The notes under the pieces are model-generated. The model searched no databases. It was not told the origin of the DNA and saw only the letters and a program-made list of their open reading frames with translations. This document shows, piece by piece, positions 1 to 8,285 of a stretch of 64,000 nt of DNA (its first letter is position 1; each line of letters starts with the position of its first letter). Made by a program: the position numbers and the translations under genes. The DNA is from Aquabacter cavernae (GTDB lineage: Bacteria; Pseudomonadota; Alphaproteobacteria; Rhizobiales; Xanthobacteraceae): NCBI RefSeq assembly GCF_003993795.1, contig NZ_RWKV01000016.1:248001-312000 (forward strand), written 5' to 3'.

Positions 1-709
1 GCATGCCGGGGCTGCGGCTCAGCGGCCCGCCATCGGGCAGGATCTGCCGGTCCAATTCCTCCACGAGGCGCTTCTGGGCGGCCCGCAGCAGGCGCGACTG
101 GTCGGACATGCACAGGCCCGCAAAGACCAGCGCCACCAAAGCGAGAAGGCGCGGATAGCCGTCCGGCGCGTCCGACACCGCCCGGCGCAGCGCGCGCACC
201 TGCCGGGCCAGGGAGCGCATGAAGCGCTTGTAGAAATCGTGGTCGGCGTCCTGGAGCACGAAGGGCGCCTGGGTGAGCCAGGAGATGATGCGCCGGGCCG
301 ACACGTCCGAGCGCGCCGCCACCTGCCGCGCCACGCCGGGATCGCGCATCCAGTCGCCCACCAAGGCGCGGGCATTGGCGCGGGCGATGGTGGTGCCCGC
401 CGCGCGCATGTGGCGCAGCCAGCCGAAGCCGTGCAGCACCTCGGCCCATTCCTCGGAGGGCGGCTCCAGCTCGAAGGGGCTCTTGCCCTCCAGCATGGCG
501 ATCTTGCCCGCGAAGGCGAACCGCCCCGCATAGATCTCGCTCGCGCGGGTGGGATCGCCGGTGCGCAGATCCTGGGGGGCGATGACCAGCCGCTCGGGCA
601 CCGGGACGGTGACATTGCCGAGCGTGAGCGGCGGGGCGGGCGTGCGGGAGAGCAGCGAACGCAAAGAGCGCCCCGCGAGAAAGGCCGCGAGGCGCAAGCG
701 TTCTGCCAT
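1..709 (-). CDS. heparinase II/III family protein, N-terminal part (3' end beyond the window)
   Basis: The minus-strand frame opens at an ATG (complement of 707-709) and stays open to the left edge, giving about 236 residues. The translation begins MAERLRLAAFLAGRSLRSLL and contains features I recognise from the N-terminal all-alpha region of heparinase II/III-like proteins of Rhizobiales: an 'IYAGRFAFAGK' stretch, a 'GFGWLRHMRAAG' stretch and an alpha-helical region around 'QAPFVLQDADHDFYKRFMR'. The polysaccharide-lyase catalytic C-terminal domain would lie outside the window, so activity cannot be judged. It follows rsmB on the same strand with a 31-bp gap, a pairing common in this order and consistent with co-transcription. 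The substrate is unknown. Confidence 0.75.
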   Translation of the reverse strand, partial: MAERLRLAAFLAGRSLRSLLSRTPAPPLTLGNVTVPVPERLVIAPQDLRTGDPTRASEIYAGRFAFAGKIAMLEGKSPFELEPPSEEWAEVLHGFGWLRHMRAAGTTIARANARALVGDWMRDPGVARQVAARSDVSARRIISWLTQAPFVLQDADHDFYKRFMRSLARQVRALRRAVSDAPDGYPRLLALVALVFAGLCMSDQSRLLRAAQKRLVEELDRQILPDGGPLSRSPGM

Positions 710-740
710 GGCTCCCCGGGTCATTCCGAGTTGACCGCCC

Positions 741-2108
741 TCAATTGCGTTTGCGCAGGCGGGCCGCGAAGAAGCCATCCAGGCCGGACCGTTCCGGCTC
801 CCCACGCACCCAGTCACAGGGCAGAGTGCGCAAATCACCTTGAGGAGTGATGAACGCCGCAAGCGCGGCATCATCTTTCTCACCGAGCGGCAGGCGTTCC
901 ATGTCGGAATTGCGCGCCAGCAGGGCCTCTATTTGCCCTTCGCCCTCCTCCGGCTCCAGGGAGCAGGTGGAATAGACCAGGGTGCCGCCGGGCCGCAGCA
1001 GGCTCACCGCCCGGTCCAGCAGACGCGCCTGGAGGAGCGTGAGCGAGGCGATGTCGCCCGGCCCCTTGGTCCAGGCGATGTCGGGATGGCGCCGCAGCGT
1101 GCCGGTGGCCGAGCAGGGCGCGTCCAGCAACACCGCGTCGAACGGGCCGCCATCGTACAGCGTGGCATCCGCCTCAGCCACCTCGGCGGTCAGCCTCAGG
1201 CGGACCAGATTCTCCCTCAGCCGCCGCAGGCGCGGGCCGGAGCGGTCCACCGCCACCACAGCGGCCCCGGCCTGCGCGAGCTGAGCGGTCTTTCCGCCCG
1301 GCGCCGCGCACAGGTCCGCTACCCTCAGGCACCGCACATCGCCCAACAGCCGGGCGGGCAGCGCGGCGGCCGCATCCTGCACCCACCAGTCGCCGTCGTC
1401 GAAGCCCGGCAGCGCACGCACTTGCCCTGCTTCCAGAATGCGGACGCTGCCGGTGGGCAGCACTTCGCCCGAGAGGCGTTGCGCCCAGCCTTCGGGATCA
1501 CTCTTCACCGTCACGTCCAGGGCCGGCTGGTGCGCATTGGCGGCGGCGATGGCGCGGGCCTTCTCCTCCCCATAAGCGGCGATCCAGCGCGCGCGCAGCC
1601 AGTCGGGCGTGTCGGTGAGGAAGGGGTCGAGGGCGGCGAGGCGCTCCTTCCCTTCCCGCGCGAGGCGGCGCAGCACCGCATTCACCAGCCCGGCGAAGCC
1701 GCCCGTGGTGCGGTCATGGCGGGCGATCTCCACGCTGAGGCCCACGGCGGCATGGTCCGGCACGTCCATGAACAGGATCTGCGCGCCACCCGCCAGCAGC
1801 AAAGCCTCCAGCTTGGGGGCCGACTTGGGCAGGCCACGCTCCAGGAGCTGCCCGATCACCGCGCGCAGCGAGCCGAGGCGCCGCAAGGCTGTGGCGAGGA
1901 TGTTGAAGGCCAGCGCCCGGTCCCGAGGCTCCAGGCCCGGCACGTCCTGCAACGCCTCGTCGAGGGGCACGCCCCCGCGCAGCACGCGGTCAAGCGCATC
2001 GGCGGCGAGCAGACGGGGCATGAAGCCCGGCGGCTCGGCGGAGGCGCGGGGACGGGACGCGGAGCCGGGCGCGGAGCCGGGCTTTCCTGGGCGGCGGGGC
2101 GTAGTCAT
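741..2108 (-). CDS. rsmB: RsmB/NOP2/Sun family 16S rRNA (cytosine-5)-methyltransferase
   Basis: A 455-residue protein predicted to transfer a methyl group from S-adenosylmethionine to C5 of a cytosine in 16S rRNA. An N-terminal NusB-like RNA-binding domain (about residues 30-165) is followed by the Rossmann methyltransferase domain. Visible motifs are SAM-binding 'VADLCAAPGGKTAQLAQ' near residue 265, the proline-cysteine motif 'DAPCSATGTLRRHPDIAW' near 330, and the catalytic cysteine motif 'YSTCSLEPEEGEGQ' near 385. These are the two cysteines expected for m5C enzymes. Family length is typically 430-460. The first 28 residues are a low-complexity Pro/Ser/Arg tail, so translation could start a little later. 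It lies 76 bp downstream of htpX on the same strand. Confidence 0.92.
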   Translation of the reverse strand: MTTPRRPGKPGSAPGSASRPRASAEPPGFMPRLLAADALDRVLRGGVPLDEALQDVPGLEPRDRALAFNILATALRRLGSLRAVIGQLLERGLPKSAPKLEALLLAGGAQILFMDVPDHAAVGLSVEIARHDRTTGGFAGLVNAVLRRLAREGKERLAALDPFLTDTPDWLRARWIAAYGEEKARAIAAANAHQPALDVTVKSDPEGWAQRLSGEVLPTGSVRILEAGQVRALPGFDDGDWWVQDAAAALPARLLGDVRCLRVADLCAAPGGKTAQLAQAGAAVVAVDRSGPRLRRLRENLVRLRLTAEVAEADATLYDGGPFDAVLLDAPCSATGTLRRHPDIAWTKGPGDIASLTLLQARLLDRAVSLLRPGGTLVYSTCSLEPEEGEGQIEALLARNSDMERLPLGEKDDAALAAFITPQGDLRTLPCDWVRGEPERSGLDGFFAARLRKRN

Positions 2109-2184
2109 CCCACGCAGGTAAGGCCCCGCGCGGATTTAGGCAACCGCTTCCCCTTCCAGCAGCCCCGCGAAGCCGCTCCGCGCC

Positions 2185-3138
2185 TCAGCCCCAGGGGCCC
2201 CGGCGCCGGTCGCTATCGGCCCCCTGCCAGGGTCCGCGTGGCGGCGTCGGTTGCGCGTTGGGCATGGCGTAACCCGGGGCGCGCCCCATGGTCTGGGCCA
2301 AGGCCTGCAAGGCGGCGATGCGGTTCTCGGTGGCGGGGTGGGTGGAGAAGAGATTGTCCATCCTCTGCCCCGACAGGGGGTTGATGATGAACATGTGCGC
2401 GGTGGCGGGGTTGGCCTCCGCCTCGTAATTCTGCACCTGATGGGTCGCGCCGGAAATCTTCGCCAGAGCCGAGGCGAGCGCCAGCGGCTGGCCGCAGATT
2501 TCCGCGCCGGTTCGGTCCGCCACATATTCGCGCGAGCGCGAGATGGCCATCTGCACCACCATGGCCGCGAGCGGCGCCAGGAACACCATGAGGATGGTGC
2601 CGATGGCCCCGAACGGCGAGCCGTTATTCTCCCGGTTCCCGCCGCCGCCGAAGAACAGGCCGAAATTGGCCAGCATGGAGATGGCGCCCGCAATGGTCGC
2701 GGTGATGGTCATGGTGAGCGTGTCGTGATGCTTCACATGCGCCAGTTCGTGCGCCATGACGCCCGCCACCTCATCGCGATTGAGCATGTGCAGCAGGCCC
2801 GTGGTGGCCGCCACAGCCGCATTCTCCGGATTGCGCCCGGTGGCGAAGGCGTTGGGCTGGGGATTGTCGATGATGTAGACCTTGGGCATGGGCATCTGGG
2901 CCCGCGCAGCCAGGTCGCGCACCATATGGACCAGATCGGGCGCGGTGCGCTCGTCCACTTCCTGCGCGCCGTACATGCGCAGCACCAGCTTGTCCGCGTT
3001 CCAATAGCTGAACAGGTTCATGCCCGCCGCCACCAGGAAGGCGATCATCATTCCGCTGGTGCCGCCGATGGCGAAGCCCACCACCATGAACAGGGCGGTC
3101 AGACCCGCAAGCAGGATGGCCGTCCTCACATAATTCAT
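2185..3138 (-). CDS. htpX: zinc metalloprotease HtpX
   Basis: A 317-residue inner-membrane M48 metallopeptidase for quality control of misfolded membrane proteins. Two N-terminal hydrophobic segments (about 4-26 and 29-46) precede the catalytic HEXXH motif '[10 protein letters not shown]' (His130, Glu131, His134). Two further membrane segments follow, then the downstream '[12 protein letters not shown]' region carrying the third zinc ligand. The start [10 protein letters not shown] is chosen because GGAGGA lies just upstream of that ATG. An in-frame ATG 12 bases earlier would overlap the ribosome site. The last ~35 residues are a Pro/Arg-rich tail. A sigma-32-like promoter (3208-3237) fits the heat-shock control known for this family. 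Confidence 0.95.
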   Translation of the reverse strand: MNYVRTAILLAGLTALFMVVGFAIGGTSGMMIAFLVAAGMNLFSYWNADKLVLRMYGAQEVDERTAPDLVHMVRDLAARAQMPMPKVYIIDNPQPNAFATGRNPENAAVAATTGLLHMLNRDEVAGVMAHELAHVKHHDTLTMTITATIAGAISMLANFGLFFGGGGNRENNGSPFGAIGTILMVFLAPLAAMVVQMAISRSREYVADRTGAEICGQPLALASALAKISGATHQVQNYEAEANPATAHMFIINPLSGQRMDNLFSTHPATENRIAALQALAQTMGRAPGYAMPNAQPTPPRGPWQGADSDRRRGPWG

Positions 3139-3207
3139 TCCGTCCTCCAAACGGCAGGTGCCGCGATATCCGGCGATCCGGCTGAAAGCTCCGACGCCGC
3201 TGCATTA

Positions 3208-3237
3208 AGGATGGGAAGGCGGGGCTGGTGCCGCAAG
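3208..3237 (-). promoter_or_regulatory. candidate sigma-32 (RpoH) promoter of htpX
   Basis: Read on the minus strand, CTTGCGG (complement of 3231-3237) is followed after 15 bases by CCCATCCT (3208-3215). This resembles the heat-shock consensus CTTGAAA-N11-16-CCCATnT. It lies about 70 bases upstream of the htpX start. RpoH is encoded in the same window. It is a pattern match only. Confidence 0.5.
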
Positions 3238-3742
3238 GGGAGGAGGCACGCCCGGACGAAGCCGGAACGCCATCCCGCCCACGATTCGGACACGATGCGT
3301 TCCCCACCCGTACCCTTTGCCGGATCAAGGTCGTCCCGGTTCGGGACGAGAGAGCGGGGCGGCAAGAGCCGTGCGGCCGGACTGGCACGGAGCAGGAACA
3401 CCGCGCGGCCCGCGATTCGGACATGATGCGTTCCACGCCCGTACCCTCTGCCGGGCCAGGGTCGTCCCGGTTCGGGACCGAGGAGCGGAACCGCCAGAGC
3501 CGTGTGGCGGGACTGGCACGGAGCAGGAACACCGCGCGGCCCGCGATTCGGACATGATGCGTTCCGCACCCGTACCCTCTGCCGGACCAGGGTCGTCCCG
3601 GTTCGGGACGACGAAGCGGAACGACTGGAGCAGCACGGCGCGACAGGCACGGAGCGGGAACACAGCACGGCTCACGATTCGGACATGGTGCGTTCCGCTC
3701 CCGTACCGCATGCGGAATCGGGGCCGTCCCGGCTTGGGACAC
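3228..3742. repeat. 131-bp tandem repeat array, about 3.9 units
   Basis: The marker GATTCGGACA(T/C)GATGCG occurs at 3283, 3414 and 3545, and in a variant form at 3676, so the spacing is exactly 131 bp each time. Full units are 3283-3413, 3414-3544 and 3545-3675. A partial unit precedes them (from about 3228) and a shortened fourth unit runs to about 3742. Each unit carries the hairpin-forming palindrome GTCCCGGTTCGGGAC; the fourth has a variant. The middle units are most alike and the outer ones have drifted. All six frames give Arg/Pro/Ser-rich shadow translations, so I do not call it coding. It fills the space between the htpX promoter and the 3' end of the DUF459 gene. Confidence 0.9.
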
Positions 3743-3745
3743 GCC

Positions 3746-4996
3746 TCAGGGCGCGGCGGGGGCTGCGGGCGCGCGGGGCGGCCAGGAATGATCGTCCGCA
3801 CGCCCCATGACGGGCGCGAGGGGGGAGCCGTCCTTCAGCACGCGGCTGCTCTCTCCCGCCAGCGCGGAGACCGGCACCACCGGTGACGGAGCGGGTGCCG
3901 CGCTGCCTCCCGCCAGAATGCTCGCCCGGCGCGGGCTGTCGGAGAGGGATTGGGCGGGCAGCGTGCCGTCCGGAAGGGGCTGGCCGCCCGGCCCGTCCGT
4001 CTTGGCGGGATCGCTGAGCAGGCGCGTCACCTCTTTCTGGGTGAAGAAAGCCAGCTTGCGCCCGCCCGCCTTGGTGAACTTCATCCCGTCATTGGTACGC
4101 AGGCGGCGACGCTGGCCGTCCACTGCGGCGCCGAACACCGCATACTTGCCTTCCTCGTCCACGAAGCCATCCCAGACCGGCACGAAGGTGGCGCCGGCCC
4201 GTGCCGCATGGGTGCGCAGCAGATCGTTGAGCTTCTCATAGGAGGCGGAGGTGGCCGTATTCTGGACCGGCGCGGTTCCCACCACGACGATGCTCCCCGC
4301 CCCGCGTTGGCGCAGGGCTGCCAGGACCTCGTCCAGACGGCGGCCATATAATTCGTTCCAGCGGTCGGTTAGCGGCTCAACCATCTGGTCCCCGTCCCGC
4401 AGGGGGCGAAGGTCGTTGGAGCCCACCACGAGAAGGGTGGCGCTGGGCCGGGAGGCCGTCACCGCCTCGGGAATGCGGGTCATGAGTTCCGGCCCGGCGG
4501 CCTGCTCGGGCGGCAACACGCCCAGATCATCGTCGGTGCGCGCCACCACGGCCGGATTGGCGCGCCCGGTGACATAGAGATCGGCAAGGCCCTGGGCCAG
4601 TTGCGTGCCGAGGCCGTCGCCGATGACCAGAACGAACTTTTCCGGCGCCTGCTTCTTGCCCTGGGCGGCGGCATCGGCGCTGTCATAGACCACGCCGTCC
4701 GGCTCGGGCGGAGGCTTCTTCGGCGCGGGCGCCTGCTCCGGGGGCTTCTGCGGATTGAACAGGGTCCACCCACCGAACAAATTGAACGGATTGTTTTGCG
4801 GCACATTGGCCGGCGGCCGGGGCACCATGCCCGGCGGGCGCAGCACATCCTGCGCCCAGGCGGGGCCGTCTCCCCCAGCACTGAGTGTCACCGCGCAGGC
4901 CAGCACCACGCAGGCCAACGCCTTGCGGGCGGCGCGGGCAACCGTGCGCGGAGCACAGGTCAGGCTCATCGGGGTCATGCGAACGGCCATGCTCAT
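3746..4996 (-). CDS. DUF459/SGNH-hydrolase-like exported protein, catalytically degenerate
   Basis: A 416-residue protein with an N-terminal signal sequence (hydrophobic ~26-40, 'AWAQD' cleavage-like region near 46-50). A Pro-rich linker and a DUF459-type SGNH fold (about 118-330) follow. Family blocks are present: 'FVLVIGDGLGTQLAQGL', 'VVGSNDLRPLRDG', 'VPVWDGFVDEEGKYAVFGA' and 'TNDGMKFTKAGGRKLAF'. In typical members the first block reads GDS and the last DGxHFT. Here the nucleophile position is Gly128 and the general-base His is Lys306, so hydrolase activity is doubtful. Asn of block III (SND) remains. DUF459 proteins often sit near cell-wall or exopolysaccharide functions; the role here is unknown. 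The start could also be one of two nearby downstream ATGs. Confidence 0.8.
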   Translation of the reverse strand: MSMAVRMTPMSLTCAPRTVARAARKALACVVLACAVTLSAGGDGPAWAQDVLRPPGMVPRPPANVPQNNPFNLFGGWTLFNPQKPPEQAPAPKKPPPEPDGVVYDSADAAAQGKKQAPEKFVLVIGDGLGTQLAQGLADLYVTGRANPAVVARTDDDLGVLPPEQAAGPELMTRIPEAVTASRPSATLLVVGSNDLRPLRDGDQMVEPLTDRWNELYGRRLDEVLAALRQRGAGSIVVVGTAPVQNTATSASYEKLNDLLRTHAARAGATFVPVWDGFVDEEGKYAVFGAAVDGQRRRLRTNDGMKFTKAGGRKLAFFTQKEVTRLLSDPAKTDGPGGQPLPDGTLPAQSLSDSPRRASILAGGSAAPAPSPVVPVSALAGESSRVLKDGSPLAPVMGRADDHSWPPRAPAAPAAP

Positions 4997-5233
4997 GGAT
5001 GCACAGATGACATGAGCATGCGGGCCGTTTCAAGACGGCAGAAGCCGAGAGACACGCCGGGCGCCGTCGTGGCCGCGATCAGCGCAGGGGGCTGTCTGAC
5101 GGACAGGTCCCGGACCGGGCAATGCAGACTTCACGTCCGGAATGCATCGGATGCGGCGGAAGCGGATCAGGGAAAAAGGCCCGAAGGCAGGCAGGACATT
5201 TCACCGCTCTGGCGGAATACTGAAATGCCGGAG

Positions 5234-5255
5234 GCGGGAGCGCGGACGCTCCCGC
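5234..5255 (-). terminator. hairpin downstream of atpF
   Basis: Perfect 9-bp inverted repeat GCGGGAGCG/CGCTCCCGC with a 4-base loop, beginning 8 bases past the atpF stop codon. There is no U-run after it in the minus-strand direction, so it may be an RNA 3'-end-stabilising hairpin and not a classical intrinsic terminator. The remaining ~240 bases up to the DUF459 gene hold nothing I recognise. Confidence 0.45.
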
Positions 5256-5263
5256 ATAAAAAC

Positions 5264-5758
5264 TCAGTTGAGCTTCGACTTCACGTCGCTGATGGCCGAG
5301 CCGACGAGACGGTCGGCGATGCCGACGTCGCGGGCCGCGCTGGCCAGCAGACCTTCGGCGGCCCTCACCGCGGCATCGGCGGCGAAAGCCTTCACATCGG
5401 CCAGGGCCTGGGTCTCGGCCTGGGCGATCTTCTCTTCCGCCATGCGGGTGCGGCGGGAGATGAAATCCTCAAGCTTCGCGCGGGTCTCGGAAGCGAGGCG
5501 CTCGGCTTCGGCCTTGGCGGCGGAAACGATGGATTCGGCTTCCGTCTCCGCCTCGCGCTGCTTGCGCTTGTACTCGGCGACGAGCTTCTGCGCTTCTTCC
5601 TTCAGGCGGCGCGCCTCGTCCAGCTCCGCGGCGATGCGGGCGCCGCGGGCGTCAAGGGAAGCGGCGAGGGCCTTGTGGACGCCGTAATAGAGCAGGATGC
5701 CGACGAACACCAAGAAGGCGACCGCGACCCAGACTTCGGCCAATCCCATCTCACTCAT
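5264..5758 (-). CDS. atpF: FoF1 ATP synthase subunit b
   Basis: Peripheral-stalk subunit of ATP synthase, 164 residues from MSEMGLAEVW. One N-terminal membrane helix (about 6-28, 'VWVAVAFLVFVGILLYYG') is followed by a long charged coiled-coil rich in Glu/Lys/Ala/Arg. The start at 5758 is preferred over the longer reading frame because a GAGGAT ribosome site lies 5 bases upstream and the family's membrane helix then sits near the N-terminus. It is the last gene of the Fo operon, about 180 bp after atpF'. It pairs with b' to form the heterodimeric stator typical of Alphaproteobacteria and photosynthetic bacteria. Confidence 0.93.
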   Translation of the reverse strand: MSEMGLAEVWVAVAFLVFVGILLYYGVHKALAASLDARGARIAAELDEARRLKEEAQKLVAEYKRKQREAETEAESIVSAAKAEAERLASETRAKLEDFISRRTRMAEEKIAQAETQALADVKAFAADAAVRAAEGLLASAARDVGIADRLVGSAISDVKSKLN

Positions 5759-5936
5759 GGCGGATCCTCGATCACCCGTCTCAAGGGCTCTCGGCGCCGA
5801 TGGCTCGCTCATCCGAGCCCGGCGCCGGGATACCCGTAGCTTTCAAACTCAATGCCGAAACTCACGCTTCGGCACCTCGGCCCGGTCTCAGGCGGCAAGC
5901 GCCCTTACGCGGCAGACGCCTTACGCAGCAGGTGCC

Positions 5937-6545
5937 TTACGCGGCAGGCTTGGCGGCGAGCGCCTTGTCCACCGCGCCTTCCACGTCGCCCGTCGAGGGC
6001 TGCGTGCCGACCAGGGCGCTGACAATGGCCTGCGCCGTGTCCACCGCGATGCCGCGCACATGGGACAGGGCCTGCGTCTTGGTCGCCTCGATGCGCCGCT
6101 CGGCTTCCTCAAGCCGGGTGGCCAGGGTGGCCTCCAGGCTCTTGCGGTTGGTTTCGCTCTCGGCGGACAGCCGATTGCGGGCCTCGCCGGCGATGGTGTT
6201 GGCCTTACCACGGGCCTCCACCAGCGCCTTCTCATAGGCTGCCTGCGCCGCTTCGCTTTCCGCGCGCCGCTGGCTGGCTTCTTCCAGGTCACGGGCGATG
6301 CGGTCGTGACGCTCCTCCAGGATGCGGCCGATGCGCGGAAGCGTCACGCGGCTCATCAGGAAGTAGAGGGCGCCGAACGTCAGCAGCAGCCAGACGATCT
6401 GGGAGAAGAAGTGCCGTACATCGAACGGCGGGAACCCGCCTTCGCCATGACCGTCCGCCCCCGCGGCCACAGCCAGCACCGTGCTTCCCAGAAGGACGCA
6501 CGCGTTGAGCGCGACGGACAAGGTCAGTTTTGAAATCTTGGTCAT
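5937..6545 (-). CDS. atpG: FoF1 ATP synthase subunit b'
   Basis: Second peripheral-stalk subunit, 202 residues from MTKISKLTLS. An N-terminal hydrophobic signal-like stretch (about 6-26) and a His/Gly/Glu-rich 'ADGHGEGGFPPFD' linker precede the membrane helix 'SQIVWLLLTFGALYFLMS' and a coiled-coil stalk. The Gly/His segment before the helix is typical of rhizobial b' subunits. The start is set at the ATG at 6545, because upstream in-frame codons extend into the atpE-atpF' spacer without family similarity. The gene is often named atpF' or atpG (atpX) in this order. It ends in 'AKPAA'. Confidence 0.93.
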   Translation of the reverse strand: MTKISKLTLSVALNACVLLGSTVLAVAAGADGHGEGGFPPFDVRHFFSQIVWLLLTFGALYFLMSRVTLPRIGRILEERHDRIARDLEEASQRRAESEAAQAAYEKALVEARGKANTIAGEARNRLSAESETNRKSLEATLATRLEEAERRIEATKTQALSHVRGIAVDTAQAIVSALVGTQPSTGDVEGAVDKALAAKPAA

Positions 6546-6613
6546 GGTATGCGTTCCCGCTCGCCCGATATCACAGGTCCCGAAGGCTCCGGTCGAACCG
6601 GAGCCCAACGGGC

Positions 6614-6841
6614 TCAGGCCACGAACAGCAGGACGAGAGCGACGACCAGCGCGAAGATGCCGAGACCTTCCGCGAGCGCCGCGCCGATGAACGCGCGAGC
6701 GAACTGGCCATCGGCCGCAGAGGGGTTGCGCAGCGCGCCGGAGAGGAAGTTGCCGAAGATGTTGCCCACGCCGATGGCGGCGAGGCCCATGCCGAGGCAG
6801 GCGAGACCGGCGCCCAGGAACTTAGCTGCAGTCGCGTCCAT
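6614..6841 (-). CDS. atpE: FoF1 ATP synthase subunit c
   Basis: Proteolipid of the proton-driven rotor ring, 75 residues, the standard length. Two membrane helices flank the polar loop R38-N39-P40. The essential proton-carrying carboxylate is Glu58 in '[20 protein letters not shown]'. The first helix is Gly/Ala-rich ('[17 protein letters not shown]'), as needed for tight ring packing. A strong ribosome site (CAAGGAGCAGAACA) lies before the ATG, which would support the high synthesis needed for a multi-copy subunit. Confidence 0.97.
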   Translation of the reverse strand: MDATAAKFLGAGLACLGMGLAAIGVGNIFGNFLSGALRNPSAADGQFARAFIGAALAEGLGIFALVVALVLLFVA

Positions 6842-6891
6842 TGTTCTGCTCCTTGAGAAACTGAATAGGCTTGAAGGAAGAGCGGGCCGGG

Positions 6892-7644
6892 TCAGTGACC
6901 CGGATGCACCGCGTCGTTGAGATAGATCGAGGTGAGCACCGCGAAGACGTAGGCCTGGAGGATCGCCACCAGGACTTCCATCGCGGTCAGCGCGACGATC
7001 ATCGCGAAGGGCAGCACCGCCCCGAACATCCCCGCGACGCCGGCAGAGGCAAGACCCACCACGAAGAAGGCGAACACCTTCAGCGCGATATGGCCGGCCA
7101 GCATGTTCGCGAACAGACGCAGCGAGAGGGAGATGGGCCGCGAGAGGAACGACACCACTTCGATCACGACGATGAAGGGCAGCAGGAAGGACGGCACACC
7201 CGACGGAACGAAGAGCTTCAGGAAGTGCGTGCCGTGCTTGAAGAAGCCGTACACGACCACGGTGCCCATCACGAGCAGCGCCAGCACCGCGGTGACCACG
7301 ATATGGGCCGTGACGGTGAAGGTGTAGGGAATGATGCCGATCACGTTCGCGACGAACACGAACATGAAGAGCGAGAAGACGAACGGGAAGAAGACCATCC
7401 CCTGGGTGCCGGCGGAATCGCGCACCATCTTGGCGATGAATTCGTAGCTCATCTCCGCCACCGACTGCATCCGCCCGGGCACCAGGGTGCGGCCGCGCGT
7501 CGCGAAGGTGAGGAAGAAGAAGATGATGGCGACGATGCCAACCATGAACGCCGCGGAATTGGTGAAGGAGAAGGACACCCCGCTGACGTGCAGCAGCTCG
7601 ACATAGCGCTGCACTTGAAACTGGTGGATCGGATCTATGGTCAT
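6892..7644 (-). CDS. atpB: FoF1 ATP synthase subunit a
   Basis: The membrane subunit that forms the proton half-channels against the c-ring, 250 residues with about five or six helices. The essential arginine lies in '[20 protein letters not shown]' at about residue 175. The C-terminal helix block '[20 protein letters not shown]' with its conserved Glu and Gln is intact. It is flanked by atpI (99 bp upstream) and atpE (50 bp downstream), the usual alphaproteobacterial Fo order. The F1 genes are not in the window, as expected for this group. Confidence 0.97.
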   Translation of the reverse strand: MTIDPIHQFQVQRYVELLHVSGVSFSFTNSAAFMVGIVAIIFFFLTFATRGRTLVPGRMQSVAEMSYEFIAKMVRDSAGTQGMVFFPFVFSLFMFVFVANVIGIIPYTFTVTAHIVVTAVLALLVMGTVVVYGFFKHGTHFLKLFVPSGVPSFLLPFIVVIEVVSFLSRPISLSLRLFANMLAGHIALKVFAFFVVGLASAGVAGMFGAVLPFAMIVALTAMEVLVAILQAYVFAVLTSIYLNDAVHPGH

Positions 7645-7743
7645 CCGACGCGCGCCCTTCGTGTCGTGCGGCTTCCGCCGCGCCTCGCCATGAACTCCCG
7701 GCCTGCGGGCCCCGCCCGAAGACCGTCCTGTATACCGACCGGC

Positions 7744-8124
7744 CTACTTGCCGACCGGCTTCTTCCCGATCTCGCCCGCCGCCCGCATCATATTGACGAT
7801 GCCCGCGCCGAACCCGACCAGGGTGAACACCAGAATGCCCCAGGGCGCCATGTTGAACACCTGATCGATGCCCCAGCCGATGGCGGCCCCCACGAGAACT
7901 CCGGCGACAAACTCGGACCCCAACCGAAAGGCCAGGGCCATGCCAGATGCGTTCGACGTACCCGCCGAACTGCCCGGCTGCGATTGGTCTTTTGGCCGCG
8001 CCTTGTCAAGCGCGGCATTGAGACGCTGAAGCCGTTCGGAAAGCGCGGGATCCCCCGCTTCCGACGCCCCGCCCGCCTCAGGCACGCCCGTCTCCCGGAA
8101 ATCGGAATCCGAACGTTTCGTCAT
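7744..8124 (-). CDS. atpI: ATP synthase protein I
   Basis: First gene of the Fo operon, 126 residues. AtpI is a small membrane protein thought to help assemble the c-ring. The N-terminal ~60 residues are charged and probably disordered. Two membrane helices follow ('[19 protein letters not shown]' and '[20 protein letters not shown]'). The 'GWGIDQ' segment between helices is typical of the AtpI/AtpZ family in rhizobia. The leader from the predicted promoter to the ATG is about 55 nt. Confidence 0.88.
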   Translation of the reverse strand: MTKRSDSDFRETGVPEAGGASEAGDPALSERLQRLNAALDKARPKDQSQPGSSAGTSNASGMALAFRLGSEFVAGVLVGAAIGWGIDQVFNMAPWGILVFTLVGFGAGIVNMMRAAGEIGKKPVGK

Positions 8125-8186
8125 GCGGGTTACTCCGGTTCCGGAATGAAGACCTCGACGATCGCGGCCATCCGAAACCGCGCGGC

Positions 8187-8215
8187 ACCATAGTTGCGCC
8201 CCAAATGCGTGTCAA
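8187..8215 (-). promoter_or_regulatory. sigma-70-type promoter of the atpIBEF'F operon
   Basis: On the minus strand a perfect -35 TTGACA (complement of 8210-8215) and a -10 TATGGT (8187-8192) are separated by exactly 17 bases. Transcription would start near 8180, giving a leader of roughly 55 nt before atpI. It is one of the best vegetative promoter matches in the window and lies in the 161-bp gap between smc and atpI. Confidence 0.7.
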
Positions 8216-8285
8216 GGATCGGAAACAGCAATTTAAGCGATTGATTTCAAAGCGATATTTTCGATTTCGCAACTGCGGCCGAAAA

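Noticed and set aside
3228-3742. Possible CRISPR array
   Set aside because: The 131-bp unit is conserved over its length with no unique spacers, and no cas genes are present.
2771-3742. Repeat protein encoded across the 131-bp array (periodic 'ERIMSESRAAR')
   Set aside because: 131 is not a multiple of three, so successive units change frame; the similar peptides in several overlapping frames are artefacts of the tandem DNA.
5264-8124. Complete atp operon including F1 genes
   Set aside because: Only Fo genes (I, a, c, b', b) are present; in Alphaproteobacteria the F1 genes are normally at a separate locus.
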